Shown here: positions 22,461-35,200 of the stretch, piece by piece
Layout of the letters: each line of letters opens with the position of its first letter
How positions within the stretch are numbered: position 1 is the first letter of the stretch
NCBI GenBank assembly: GCA_015680685.1
Contig: MNCI01036718.1
Location: 547,201 to 611,200 of the forward strand
DNA from: Gnetum montanum
Taxonomy: Eukaryota; Streptophyta; Gnetopsida; Gnetales; Gnetaceae
DNA length: 64,000 bases
Reading direction: 5' to 3'
Notes under the pieces: model-generated
What the model was told of the DNA's origin: nothing
The model's database searches: none
What the model saw: the letters and a program-made list of their open reading frames with translations, nothing else
Position numbers and translations under genes: made by a program

Positions 22461-25400
22461 TGGTATATTGATAGTTGATGTTTTGGAAATATGCCATATG
22501 ATAAATCTCAATTCATATAGTTTTTAGAACAAAACTATGGAACAACCACCTTTGGAGATTATGAAAAAGCTTAAATTAAAGGTATTGGTACTACTAGATG
22601 TAAGGATCAATCTTCTATTAAAAAAGTATTTTATGTTCAAGGTCTTAAACATAATATTGTTAATGTAAATTAGCTTTGTGATTTAAACTTTGATGTTACC
22701 CTTTCCAAGGATTTATGTAGAGTAGGAGATCCTTACTTTAGAAAATTTATTATAGAAGGAAATAGAAAAGAAAATATTTATACTACTATTTTGGAAGATG
22801 TTTCTAACCTTAAATCCAAGTGCTTAATTAGCAATATAGGTGATGTTCATATTTGGCATAGAAAACTAGTTCACATTAACAAAAACATTTTTCAATCCTT
22901 TGTTTCTAAAGATATGGTTTAGGGATTGCCCAAACTAAAGGATTTTTCCATGAATACTTGTGATGCTTGTCAAAAAGGAAACCAAATAAAGGTAAGGTTT
23001 GGTAACAAAAATTACATCTCCACCTCACGTCCTTTAGAATTGCTTCATATGGACTTGGTTGATCCTTATCAAACTCTTAGTAGGGGAAAGAAAACAAATT
23101 ATCTAACCATTATTGATGATTTTTCTCATTTTACATGAGTTGCTTTTTCATATTACAAAGATGAAGCTTTTGAGCATTTTATGAAAATTTGTAACTAGAT
23201 ACAGAATGAAAAGGGATATGCTATCAAAACTATTAGAAGTGTCAATGGAGGAGAATTCAAGAACATCAAATTTGAAAAATATTCTTAGTTAAATGGTATT
23301 CTTAATCAATTTTCTACACCCAAGACTCCTCAACAAAATGGAGAAGCAAAATAGAAAAACATGATTATGAATGAAATGGGTAGGACCATTTTGAATAGAA
23401 AAAACATTTCATATCACTTTTGGGCTAAAGCTATCAATACAATATGCTACATCTCCAACAAAGTTATGATAAGAAGATTCACCACTAAAACTCCATATGA
23501 ACTTTGGATAGGTAGAAAACCTTCAATTAGTGCTAAATGTTATACTTTGAATGAAAAAGATGCTTTGAGAAAGTTTAATCCCAAAGCTGATGATGGAATT
23601 TTTCTAGGATACTCTATAGTTACTAGGGCATATAGGGTGTTCAAAAAAAGATCTAAGACTATGAAGAAAACTATTAATGTGAAAATAGATGATATTAATG
23701 AGTGTGGTTCAAGTTTGCACATTAATGATGAAGAAATTCCAATTTAGAAAATCTCTAACACTTACCATATAGAAATTGAAAAAGATCCTAAAATAGAAAG
23801 TGAACATGAAGATGCTACTCCAGCTTAGCTCAAAATGCCTAGAGTTTGAAGATCGCATTCCCTTAATGATGTTATAGAATAAGTAGAAGAGTGAATAAAA
23901 ACTAGGAGTTAAACAAAAGAGATGTATACCTATGCTACCTATCTTTCCCAAATTAAGCCCAAAAACTTTAGAGAGGCACACAAGAAGGAAGGATGGATTT
24001 TAGCCATGCAAGAAGAGTTAAATCAATTTATCAAAAATTATGTATGGGAACTTACTCATAAACCTATCAACAAGTAAATTATTAAAAAAAATGAGTGTTT
24101 AGGAACAAGACAAATGAAAATAGAAACATTATAAAAAAAGCTAGATTAGTTGCTAAATTTTACATGTAATAAGAGGGCATTGATTTTGATGAAATGTTTA
24201 CTCCTATAACTAGACTTGAGTCAATCAAACTTCTTCTAGCTTATGCAAATATCAAAGGAATTAAATTTTATCAAATGAATGTCAAAAGTGCCTTTTTGAA
24301 TGACATCATTCACAAGGAAGTATATGTTGAGCAACCTAAAGGATTTATCAATCATATCCATCCAAATTATGTCTTTAAACTAAAAATAGATCTCCCTGGG
24401 CTCAGAAAAGCCCCTAGTGCTTGGTATGATACACTCTCACAACATCTCATGTCTAACAATTTTGAAAGAGTTAGGGTCAATGTAACTTTGTTTCTAAAAT
24501 GAGATGGTAAGAATCTACTTATTATCCAAATTTATATTAATGATATTATTTTTCGAGCTACTAATGAAATTTTATGTAAGAATTTTTTAGATCTTATTCA
24601 AACAAAATTTGAAATAAGTATGATGGAAGAACTCAACAACTTCCTTATATTTCAAATTAGTTAAACCAATGGTGGAACCTTTATTTTTCAAACAAAATAC
24701 ATCAAAGATCTATTACAAAAATTAAATTTGATTGAAATGAAAGCTAAGACAACACCAATGACTACACACTTCAAGTTAAGTAAAGATGAACAAGTAAAAT
24801 TAGTTGATCTCAAGCTCTATAGAGGTATGATTGGTACTCTACTATATCTAACTATTAGTAGATCTAATATTGCTCTAAGTATTGGAATTTGTACTAGGTA
24901 TCAAGCTAATCCAAAAGAATCTCATTTAAAATTTTTCAAGAGAATTTTTCTTTATCTAAAAGATACTAATAATTAGGGACTTTGGTATCCAAAGAGATCC
25001 ACAATTAATCTTGCTGGATATTATGATGCAAATTAGGCAAGCTGTAGAGATTATCGTTGAAGCATAAGTGGTAGTTGATTCTTTTTAGGAAAGAGTCTTG
25101 TCTCTTGGAAACTAAGAAGCAAACTTCTACAACACTCTCTATGGTGGAAGCATAATATATTTCAGTTGGAAGTTGCTATACACAAATTATTTATATGAAA
25201 GAAACACTCAAGGATCTAGGAAACAAATTAGATAACACACCTATTTTTTTTATAACAATAGAACTATTAACATGATTAAAAATCATATTCAACACTCTCA
25301 TATAAAGCATATTAAAATTCTACATCACTTCATAAGAGAACATACTCAACTTGGGCATGTTAAGTTAGAATATATTGGGATAGATGGTCAAATTGTTGAT

Positions 25401-25481
25401 GTCTTCACTAAGCCTCTTTATGAATGAAGACTTACTTCTCTATGTAAAGACATGGGGATAGGACCATGTCCTATAAGGTGA
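22400..25481 (+). pseudogene. E8 pol remnant: protease, integrase, RT, RNase H
   Basis: Protease: TWYIDS then a stop where the catalytic DSG should be (about 22450). GAG-pre-integrase: WHRKLVHINKNIF (about 22855). Integrase core: LLHMDLVDP, TIIDDFSHFT and, later, NGGEFKN with TPKTPQQNGEAK, the D-D-E triad. RT from about 24180: DEMFTPITRLESIKLLLAYA, VEQPKGF, LRKAPSAWYDTL. Its catalytic box reads YINDIIF instead of YVDDIIF, losing the first aspartate. RNase H and the C-terminus follow, with EHTQLGHVKLEYIG and VDVFTKPL, ending at about 25481. The larger open blocks are 23361-23747, 24194-24502 and 24728-24976. Multiple stops and one or more shifts make it non-functional. Confidence 0.85.
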
Positions 25482-26471
25482 GAAACATATCTTTTCTAAA
25501 TAAATATATAAAAATAACAAGAAGAAAGGAAGGATAAGAAAATAGCTTGATAAACCCTAAAATTATTTTAGTTTTAACATTGTAAATTAGCATTTTTATT
25601 TTCTTAGTGTTTTCATATATCCAAGATCATCAATTCTAGCATCTTAAATAAATAAGTGTTGATTTTCCCTTTTTGCTTTCTTATTGCAAGTAACTACGAT
25701 AGTGATGCAAATTGATATCAATACTACTGATCTACACAGCATTAGTGATAAGGATCGATAGATGAGTTTCAGTGGGAAACAATTCAAAAAGTAATCTAAG
25801 ATATCAAATTATGATAAAAGGGATGAATTACAATGATGATTGAGGATGGTAGAATCGACGATCTACTTTGATGGAGATCTAGATCGATTAATATCGAATT
25901 CTTTTATATTAATTGATTATCCAAATGTTTATTCTTGTATGACATTCATAGTATAAATATGGGTTTCTATTATATATAACAGGGGAGAATGGGAAAAGAA
26001 ACCAAGAGAAAACCCATGCCAAATTGAACATTTGTTTGTGTTTTAAGTTATTAAGAAAGAGTGTTGATGCTTTATGTAAATCAACAACCAATAAAGTGTT
26101 TAGGTTATGATGTTGTTACACTGTGGAGATAGTAGAGTAGGGTCATAAATTAGGTAATGTCTCCTTTGTAATCTTCCATATTTTTAATGAATTTATTGAA
26201 ATTAAATTTGGTTTAATTGATTGTATTATCTTTGAACTTAATATTAGAAGTTAAGGTGGAGCATAGTTGATTTTACTTATGAGTGATAGTCATAAGTGTG
26301 ATGTCTTCAATTGAATTCAACTATAATTGATGTTTGTCTTGATGATCTTTTTTGACTTTTGAATCGTTCCTCCATGCACATGACTCATAAGTCAATCACA
26401 AATGAGGTGACTTCTCTACAATGAAAGATAATCACTAAGGTAATCTAGCATCAAATTTTACTTGGCTTTTC
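25482..26471 (+). other. Non-coding stretch, possible 5' LTR of E7
   Basis: No frame is recognised. A good TATA-like box (GTATAAATATGGG, about 25951) lies roughly 520 bp before TTTGGAGCCATTTTC at 26474. That could be a decayed tRNA-Asp-type primer-binding site, since TGGCGCCGTTGCC is expected. If so, this stretch would hold the 5' LTR of the Athila-type gag that follows. I could not find a matching second LTR. Confidence 0.35.
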
Positions 26472-26689
26472 AATTTGGAGCCATTTTCAAGAAGGTTAGC
26501 AAAGTTAATAGACATCAAGGATTCTGCACATTTTTAATTTAATTTGTAAGTTTAATATTTTTCAGGTACACTTGATTTCCCTTTTTGTTTTCTTTTATTT
26601 TTCTTTAAGTTTTAGAAATGGTTTATTTTAATTGTTTTTCTTACATTAAAAAATTTAAAAATAAAGAAAAAGTAAAATCCTAGGTATCA

Positions 26690-28230
26690 ACTCCTCTTGT
26701 TGCTCAAGTAGTAGAGATCGTTAAAAAATTTATGATTAAAGTAGTAATAGCAAGAGTTATTAAATCAATTTGTAGAGTCCTAGGCCTAGTAGCTCATGAA
26801 TGTGTCAAAGAAGAGTGTGACTGTTAAATGAAAATAGTCAAGAGATCAAGGAAATTAACATAAATCCAATGCTCTAGAAATAGTATAAGTCTGTATAAAC
26901 ATCCAAAAGATACTTCCAAACAAAATCAAGAGGAAAAGGTACCAAATTTTAACTCTTCTTCTTCTTGAATAAATTAGGATCCTATAATAGGAAGCAGATA
27001 AACACATAGCAATTTCTCTACAAATTTTAATCCATTATTTAACATTTCAACTCCTATAATACTAACCATGAGTTTAACCATGGGTGTAGGATCCTAGAAT
27101 TCAAATACTACTCAAATTTTAACTAATGTGACTACCCAACATATTAATACTTCAATTTTACAAACTCCAATTTCACTACTAGCCTCTGTTTCTATACCAA
27201 GACCTATAGTAACCCCAATAGCAACCACTACTTTTACAATGGGATCATCTTTGCATCATACACCTCCTCCATTCTATCTTGGATTAGTTCCTCTTTCCTT
27301 TGGTAGTCTAAGTTCCAATATTCTAGATGGGTAGGCCCACAAAGGACAAAATCTTGGGGATTTATTGAATCAAAGGATACTAATCATACGTCAAGGACTA
27401 TTAATTTTTCCACAAGGAAGAGATGTAGAAGTCAAGAATATTAATCTATTACCTATCTTAAAAGGAATAAATGATTACTCACATTAGAGAATTTGAAACC
27501 ACATTAGCAATGCTTGCATCTCAAAGTGGTGATAGAACTAAAATGATTGCTTTTCAATGAACTCTCAAAAATAAATCTTATTTTTTATTACAAACCCTTA
27601 GAACATAAATTAGTTCATGGGATGAATTTAAGGAAGATTTTCTCCAATAATTTCTCTCTAATGATAGGTTATATTCATTAAGGAAACAATTAATAATTTT
27701 TATGCAACATGAAGATGAAATTATGAGAATACTTTTGATAGGTTCAAGGGGTTATGTTTGGAAAATCCAAATCATGGATTCCTAGCCCATCAACTTATCC
27801 AAATCTTTGTAGAAGGCCTATTACACTATTGTAGGCAAAATGTTGAATTTGCATGTGGTGGAAATATTTTAAATGTAACACTAGAATATTGCTGGAGGAT
27901 TAGAGATTCATTAGTAGACCAAAGTAAAAGATGGCCAAAGCCCAACATTATGCAAGGTATGATCCAAAACATAGAGCAACTGAATAATAAAGTAGATGAG
28001 TTGACACGACTGATTAGAAAACAAGCTTATGGAGTTCAAAGTGAAGCATGTACAACTTGTGGTAGCCCACAACATGACTACACCACTTGTCCATCCCTAT
28101 TGTATTATCGTGAGGAAGCACAAGAATTAGTAAAGGCTTTTCAACAATATGAAATCCAACCAATAATAAGCTTTCCACAAACAGCACCTTACCAACAATA
28201 ATATCCTCAAAATAATTTTAGATAATTCAA
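26690..28230 (+). pseudogene. E7 Athila-type gag remnant
   Basis: Plus-strand frame fragments. The clearest block, 27758-28201, reads FVEGLLHYCRQNVEFACGG and VTLEYCWRIRDSLVDQSKRW, matching the part of Athila Gag with FxEGL and the following AAGG-type loop. A zinc knuckle CTTCGSPQHDYTTCP (C-x2-C-x4-H-x4-C) then leads into a proline/glutamine tail with TAPYQQ. Upstream, 26690-27740 shows a threonine- and proline-rich leader and SWDEFKEDFLQ, a capsid motif. It is on the opposite strand to E1 and E4 and is a different Athila lineage. Inactivated by stops and a shift around 27730. Confidence 0.75.
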
Positions 28231-28559
28231 AGCCCAACTAAAGAACATTTGGATAAACTTACCCAAAGCCTTACTTCCTTCTTGAGAAAAGCAGATAGTT
28301 CATGAGTGAAACACGAAGAAGATTTTAGAACCTAACCAAGAATGAACTACCATACCAACTTGAACCAAATTCAACATCTCAAAGGTAATGAAAAGGACAA
28401 TTACATTCTGTCACTACTAAAAGTGGAAAAATCGATAAATTCTAAATCTTAAAAGAAGGTTAGATTTTAATAAATAGCAACATAAGAAGAAGTCTAGCCA
28501 CACGTAGTGATTGAAAAAGAAGAAGATCAACCAAGTGGGAAAAAAGAACAATAAATACC

Positions 28560-28935
28560 TGCTAGACAAGTAAATTTACCTCCTTTTCCTAAACGGCCAC
28601 AGGAAGATTTTACAACTAAAGCCCATCTTTAAAAATTTTTAGTGAATTATATTTGCATATCCCTTTGGAACAAGAAATAAAGGAGACACCTCTATATGCT
28701 AAGTACTTAAAGGAGTTATGCACTAAGAGAAGAAAAGGGAAGATTCCTAAATAGGATTATTTAGTTGATAATCTTTCTCAACTTATAAAAAGTCATGAAG
28801 TCCTAAAATATCAGGATCTTAGAGTTGCTACTATTCCAATTAAAATAAATGAACAAGTCATTTGTGTCAACCATAAGTTAAGTCATGCTAAATTTAATTT
28901 GTATTGTTGTAATCTAATGAACTAGCCTAATTCAT
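28560..28935 (+). pseudogene. E7 fragment between gag and protease
   Basis: Continues the E7 coding strand. VNLPPFPKRPQEDF, then a block corresponding to the Athila segment LxxAKxLKELCTxKRK (here YALREEK-like, with shifts), identify the region between Gag and the protease active site. The frame stops before the catalytic motif, and RT, RNase H and integrase are missing. The next feature is a polypurine-tract-like ATAGGGGAA and an LTR, so the rest of pol was deleted. Confidence 0.6.
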
Positions 28936-28946
28936 TCATAGGGGAA

Positions 28947-29996
28947 TGATGAGATATTTAGTGGTAATTTTATAACCTTTTGTAAGTTTTAATGCATAAG
29001 GTTATTTTCATGCATTTAAACTTATATTTTGGACTTGTATTGGTAAGTGGTTATGCATTATTAGTGTTGCATAATGTAGTGCACTATCTCACCTAGTAGG
29101 TTGCATCACATTTTATGGTACCTTACCTCGTGTGTTGCCTTACTAGGTATGTCACCTTATCACTTCCATTAGAAACCTAAAAACTATAAATACTCAAGGA
29201 AGAATGATCAAAATTATCTTTAGTTTCTAATTTTCTTTAAGGTATGTGCTTCTTCTCTTGTCTTGGTTAAGGGTATAGTTTATTTTATTTTATATTTTTT
29301 AGTCATCACTTCATCATGTAGCAAGACTTAATTGGAATGTTATCATGATTCTATAGCCCAAAATCATTTGGTTGACACAAAGTCAAGTATTTGCATGATA
29401 AATTAAGCTCATTTTGATTTCCTTAAATTTTCAATTTTTTTGTTGTTAAACCTTGATGAGGACATCTCATTCATGAATTTATTTATTAAATTTAGAAATT
29501 ATAACTAATTTAATTTATTTAGATAGATTAACATTATTGTGTGAACTTGTACAAGATGATATTGGATCATCGAGGATGTGACCAAGGAGATTTTATTACT
29601 TTTGTATGTTAGTGTTGTACCTGTCCCATAAGGGATTATAGCACAGTTTGTATGTATGTTGGATTTCCATGTTGTACCTATCCTGTAAGGGATTGTAATG
29701 TAAATGTGTGTTTTATTTTCTTTTTTTGTGTAAACATTGCACCTGTTTAGCAAGGGATTGCAATAGTTTTCTTTTTTAATTACTGGTTTATTCTTTATAT
29801 TTATAAATACATAAAAATTATAAAAATATCATTTTCCTATCTTGGAAACACAAGTTCCTTTATTTGTATTATATATATTATAATATTTTCATTTATTAAA
29901 CATAATGATATACGCAAGTAAACTTTACAATTTACATTTTCTTCATCTTCAGTATTTACAACTAGCTCTTTACATATATTATTGATAGATCTCTTA
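28947..29996 (+). repeat. LTR bordered by both a polypurine tract and a primer-binding site
   Basis: Starts TGATGAGATATTTAG directly after ATAGGGGAA and runs about 1.05 kb to CTCTTA, directly before the primer-binding site. A TATA box (CTATAAATACTC) is at about 29187. Three diverged units containing GTTGTACCTGTCC...AAGGGATT lie at 29614, 29671 and about 29735. A 3' LTR has a polypurine tract before it and a 5' LTR has a primer-binding site after it. Having both suggests two tandem elements that shared this LTR. Confidence 0.65.
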
Positions 29997-30016
29997 TGGT
30001 GTCATTGCCAAAGGGA
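29997..30016 (+). promoter_or_regulatory. Primer-binding site, tRNA-Asp type
   Basis: TGGTGTCATTGCCAAAGGGA follows the LTR without a gap, resembling TGGCGCCGTTGCCGGGGA with transitions. Only about 90 bp of internal sequence follow before E4 integrase begins at about 30105. Confidence 0.6.
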
Positions 30017-30104
30017 CCCCTATCGAGGACTTTTAAATGTTGTTATCACCTCACCATCACATCAACATCTCTTGCAAGATTAGATGAACCAACGGACATA
30101 TCTA

Positions 30105-30290
30105 AAGAGCATAATGGCCTCTACAAGGTCCTTCATGAGCATCTTGGAGAACTTTAGGCTAATTCTCTTTAGGCATGAATTAATAGAATAGGCCATTTGC
30201 ATAAATTTTGTAAAGGTTTATGTTTGTCTCTATGTAGTACTTAACCTAATTCATGAACTATGGTTTCTTGAACATGTCCTATTTAGTAGG
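30105..30290 (-). pseudogene. E4 fragment: integrase N-terminus and RNase H-integrase linker
   Basis: The segment CTTCATGAGCATCTTGGAGA and its flanks align with the first 200 bases of the window in E1 (CTCATGAGCATCTTGAAGA). On the minus strand PCRGHYAL corresponds to PCGGHYAG, the zinc-binding start of integrase. Alignment stops at about 30105, where unrelated sequence begins. The other side is interrupted by the E5 LTR. Confidence 0.75.
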
Positions 30291-30291
30291 G

Positions 30292-31543
30292 ATTAAAACA
30301 CCTTAAAAATAATTTGGATTAAATTTTGATTTCAACTTGAGCAAATAAAAAAAATTTCAATAAAATGATCATGTAATTCTTTTGTAATTTTGAAGAAAGA
30401 ATTAAACATAAAAGTAATCTTAAAATTCCTCTTAGAAAACCCATGTTGTAGCACTTCTTTTCTATACAAAATTCTTCCAAGTGTAATCTCAAGGTAAGAC
30501 AACTCTCAATGTAAATCTAGTTCATAGTGTATTTTGAAGAATATGATAGGAAACATACTACAAAATTTAACACTAAGAAGAAATGTTTCTTGATTATGAC
30601 CAATAGCTTGTATAACCACCTTGATATGAATAACAACGTATTTTGGGCGTATAAAATTCAAAACCAACACTTCAATGAAGAAATTTTGGCACTTAGGAAA
30701 TTTTCAATAAAAATATTAGAGACCATCATAAACCAAAGATGGTGATCCTTGAACCCTGATCTTCGACAAACCTATAACCTAAAGTAGCCCCTTCCCACAA
30801 GAGGATCTTGAAATCCATCTTTTCCATCTCCTTCCTCTTCTTTTGTGTAGGAGGATCTTGGAGCAACACTTAATTCATAAGAGGATCTTGAGGTAAGATA
30901 ATAAGCTTCACATGTAGAATAGTTCTTCTATCATTTTCAAGAACAAAATTACTTTGGAGTTAGCTAGCATCTAGAAAAACTATATAACCAAAGTAGTCCT
31001 AAGACCTTCTCCCTATGGCATCTTGAAGCAAAACTTTCTTCATAAGAGGATCTTGAGGCAAGATGATAAGCTTTGTTTGTGGAATAGTTCTTTTGTAATT
31101 CTCAAGAACAAATCCACTCTAAAGTTAGCTAACATCTAGAGAAATTCAATGACCAGAATAATCTTAAAGCCTTTCCCCCACAACCAAGCATTTGGTATTC
31201 CTTAGGCACTTTTGGCCTAGATATGTACACTCTAAATTTTCATGCATTCTTTATATAAGTTCACAATATTCTTTAGCATTATTATAATTTATGCTCCTAT
31301 TGTTCCATTTCTTGTCAAAGATCTGCTAGATCTAAAAAGTCCATTACATTTACATATTTTCAATTTTTTTCATATGTATCATGTTCTTAATTAATCTATA
31401 AGTCCTTAGGTGATCAAGTGTTTTGTGAGACCATCTAAGGCATCTTAGATATAATTCTTAGACCTATGTAGATCTGAGGTTAAAACTATCTTTCTACAGA
31501 AAAGTCTTTGATCCTTTAGCACCCAAAGTTTTCTATCACTACA
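30292..31543 (+). repeat. E5 5' LTR
   Basis: Aligns with 43598-44705 over its length (for example TTATGACC...TTTTGG and the CATAAGAGGATCTTGAGG blocks). It carries a direct duplication of about 165 bp (units from 30876 and 31041) that is single in the 3' LTR, which explains the length difference. It ends CTACA. Confidence 0.75.
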
Positions 31544-31549
31544 TTTTTC

Positions 31550-31568
31550 TAGTGCTAGAGGAAGGACC
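31550..31568 (+). promoter_or_regulatory. E5 candidate primer-binding site
   Basis: TAGTGCTAGAGGAAGGACC follows the LTR by about six bases. Position and length suit a primer-binding site, but I cannot name the tRNA with confidence. Confidence 0.35.
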
Positions 31569-31569
31569 T

Positions 31570-32274
31570 TCAATGTTTTCCTATGTCACCACTATACTTC
31601 CTATTATTTTAGTGTAAATTTTGTGTCCTTTGACTTTCTTATTTTGGTGTTCCTTTTTAAATTTATTCTTTTTTTATGCTACTTTATTCATGATTTATGG
31701 TACATGGCATAAACCCTAGATTACGCTCTCACGCTATGCCACTAAGAACTCTTGCTTTATGTTGTGATCTCCTTTGTTGAAAATTTGTTGTTTTTTTGTT
31801 TTTATATTTTCTAATAATTACACTATAAAAATACATCACCTAATCACACTACATTATCCATCCCCTAATAATCATGTTGTTGCAATTACACTAAATTTAT
31901 ATATTGTCTAATCTTCTATATTTACCTTACACACTATCATCCATCCATATCAAAAGCTTTTATTGTTAGCTAGTTAATGACTTATTCTTCTTCTATTCTA
32001 CCCTACATCATCATTGACATGGCAAGTGAATAAAAGTCTACTCATATCTATGATCTCATAGACTTTCTATTGTGGAATGTTGTCATTCCCTTAAGCATTT
32101 GGGCCAAGATCCTACCTTTTCAAGCATCACTACGAATTTATAGAATTTTATTTATGCCAAAATACAAGTTGGCCTACCTATCCTACATAAGAAACTTTAT
32201 TCTACGTATCAATAATAAGTAATCCATAGGAATGATAAGGATTACATCTCTTCCCTATATGATAAGATCGAAGT
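31570..32274 (+). other. E5 leader
   Basis: About 700 bp between the candidate primer-binding site and the first recognisable Gag codons. Nothing else is visible in it. Confidence 0.4.
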
Positions 32275-35200
32275 TACATACTTTCATGTTAACATGTTAG
32301 CCCAACTTGTTGACATGAATGAGGAAGTCATTGCTTACAAGGATGTAGTTCATGTGTAAAGATAAAGTAACCCAGAAAATTTAGGTAGGTTCTTCAAAGA
32401 TAACTATAAAATAGGAGAACCCCTATAAGACACAGCTTCAAATACATTTATAATCAACTTATTCTAAACTACTTGGTAATTCCTCAAATTCCTTCTATCC
32501 CACTTGTCACACAAACTTTTCAACAAGTACCACATGTTAACATCATTTTTACTACCATATCCCCTATTCCTCATGTGAAAACTATGTCTTACCTCCATCT
32601 ATCTTTCCATCCCAACCTTCTTTGTCCATGCACCAACCTGTTATAGTTATGGATGCCATGTCTTCACAACTACATGTCCATTCGTAAACATTATTCTTAT
32701 TGTTTAACAACTCCTTCATTACACCTACACATCTCATACTACTTTCACCTTAGCTAATCAACCAAATATTTCTTATCCAACCTATTTTGGCTCCTATTTA
32801 ACCTACTAGGATGCCTCAAGATCTAGACAAATCCTTCCAAATGATACAAGACCTCTTTGAAGTGCTACAAAAAATCAAGGCGAGTAGATTTCAAATTGTT
32901 AAAATAATGGGCTTTTACTAAGATGATCCCATCAACTCTCACATACTATAAATAACCTTGCCACATGGAATATCCATCCCAAATTTCACAAAGTATAAAG
33001 GTGAAGGAGATCCTAATACTCATTTGATTACCTTTCACTCCAAGTATTTCTTGTTGCAATGTTGGCCTCATGCAATATTACAAGTATTTCCTATGTCTCT
33101 GATGGATAAATCCTTAGACTAGTATCATTCATTATTTAGGTATTTCATCAAATCCCTAGATGACCTAATCACCCATTACGTAATGACTTCAAGTATAACT
33201 TAAATCTAGACACCATGCTACATCAACTTAGGAGGATGAGATAGGGTCCTCTAGAGCTAGTCCAAAAGTTTATTCAAAGGTGAAACTCAATTCTAAATGA
33301 CATTCCTAAGCTCATCTCTAAGACTCACCTATTGAATATCTTTACAAAAACCATCAATGATTTCATCAAGTCTAAGATATACTATTTGAATCCACACACA
33401 CTTGGTCAAGTCTTTCAACAAATCCAAAATATTGAAGAACTAGCTAAGGCTAGCAATGATCTAGCCTTCACAATCTATAAAAGCCAACATGATAAAAAGG
33501 ATAAAAACAAGGTTAAGTAATAATCATCACATATAACTTTGGCTTTTATTTCTAAAAACACTAAATAAGAAAATCAATTACAAGATCAAACACCACATCC
33601 AAAATCATCATAGCTAATACTTTTTATTTCTAATCAATCATTAGCCTCCTCTACCTCAAGGTAAACAAGATCAAATTTTGAGCATAAAGACTGGTTTAAG
33701 TACACTAAACTTCCCATGAAACCCTTTGAGCTCCTAGATTAATTATTGAAAATAATTGCATTCAACATAAGTAATTATCCAAAAATGCTAGTAAAATACA
33801 CACCCACCTTTGTGAAATAACTTGAAATCTCTCTATATCCACCAAAGATGATTCACCATTAACTAAGTACTCATGTATATACAAGTTTTGCAATTATCAC
33901 TAATTGTTAGGTCATGAGATTGAATTTTGTCTATTCTTAAAGGAAAATATACAAAACATGATTGATAATGAAGAACATGTGCTAGACGAATCTAATTCTT
34001 TTAAGGCCCAAAACCAAACTATGCAAGTGTTCAAGGATCCTCTAAATGCTAGTAATGTCCCTTATATGATATCAACATTTGCTAAAATGTCTAAATTCAA
34101 ACCACCTAAGAAATATTTTATGATTTGCACCTCATTCCAACAACTCTAAATCATGATTGTCATCATCAGAATCTAAGGAACCTTTCATTATTAGAATACC
34201 ACCTTTTTCTCATAGATAACCTTTCATCATAAGGGTTCCACCAACAACCTCTATGCAATCCCAACAAATAATGATGGTTCCTCTAACTACCAAAGAACAT
34301 TTTGTTATTCAAACATATCCAAAATATACTATCATAGGTAGCCAAGGTTCTTCACTTGTAGCTAACATGTCTACTCTATCCCCAAAGACTAATAAAAGTT
34401 CCTTATCATGAGCCCATAAGAAATCCAAGAAGACTAAGTTATTAGCCAAAATCAAGGATAATTGTTAAGCAAAGGAAAACCAAAATTAGATATGTCTCCC
34501 TAAGCACACACCTATATTGATAGTACTAATGAACTCATTATCCAAGCCTACATCAATGAGTCAACAAAAAGAGGCTTTTAAGATAAAAATTCACAAACAA
34601 CCTAAATAACCTATTCTAAAACATGAATTAAAGATGATGGAAAATTTAGAGGAAGTAAAAGTAACCAAAATTAATAAGGTTTAGACCAATGACAAAGACT
34701 TCCTTGTAGCTATAAAATAGATCTAGTTACTAAAACAAAAGAATACATCACTAAGCGTCTATGACCTATTCATGACTTCTCAAACATATTTTAGCACCTT
34801 ATTTAAAATCTTGTCTTCTACCATTGTAAATAAAGACATTCATAAGAAAGATGAGACTTTCCATTCGATCATCATACTAGTTGCTAATAACAAAATGATA
34901 GAAGAAATCATGCTTATTTTCATGATTATAACATCAAGGTGGCTCCTCAGAATGGAGAAGTCTTATGTGCTCCTCTTTTTATAATAATACGCATTAGCCA
35001 ATATAAAGTACATAGATTCTATATTGATGATAAAGCCAAAACTAATGCTATCCCATTCCCTATTGTTGAGCATTTGGGCTTAGTAAATGATATACAAGAG
35101 ACCTCTACTTCTATCCTTAAGTCCTTCAATGGATCAAGAGTAAGAGGGTGGGGTTCTATATCATTAGATTTCATGGTTGGAAAGTAATCCCCAACATCAG

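Larger units (their letters stand above)
19880..25481 (+). mobile_element. E8: Sirevirus-like Ty1/copia retrotransposon without recognised 3' LTR
   Basis: Plus-strand element in the copia order: 5' LTR, initiator-tRNA-Met-type primer-binding site, gag with zinc knuckle and coiled coil, protease, integrase, RT, RNase H. Sirevirus affinity is suggested by the long coiled-coil Gag tail and by RT/RNase H wording such as LYRGMIGTLLYLTISRSNI and YQANPKESHLKFFKRIF. The integrase-before-RT order separates it from the Ty3 elements around it. No copy of the 5' LTR follows pol, so the 3' end is lost or unrecognisable. Confidence 0.85.

Noticed and set aside
25948-26491. Definite 5' LTR and primer-binding site for E7
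   Set aside because: Only a TATA-like box and a poor primer-binding match; without a second LTR copy it is kept as a possibility, not a call.
29505-29753. Minus-strand ORF with repeated YHLVQVHT-like segments
   Set aside because: It reads through the three LTR subrepeats; repetition comes from DNA structure, not a protein.
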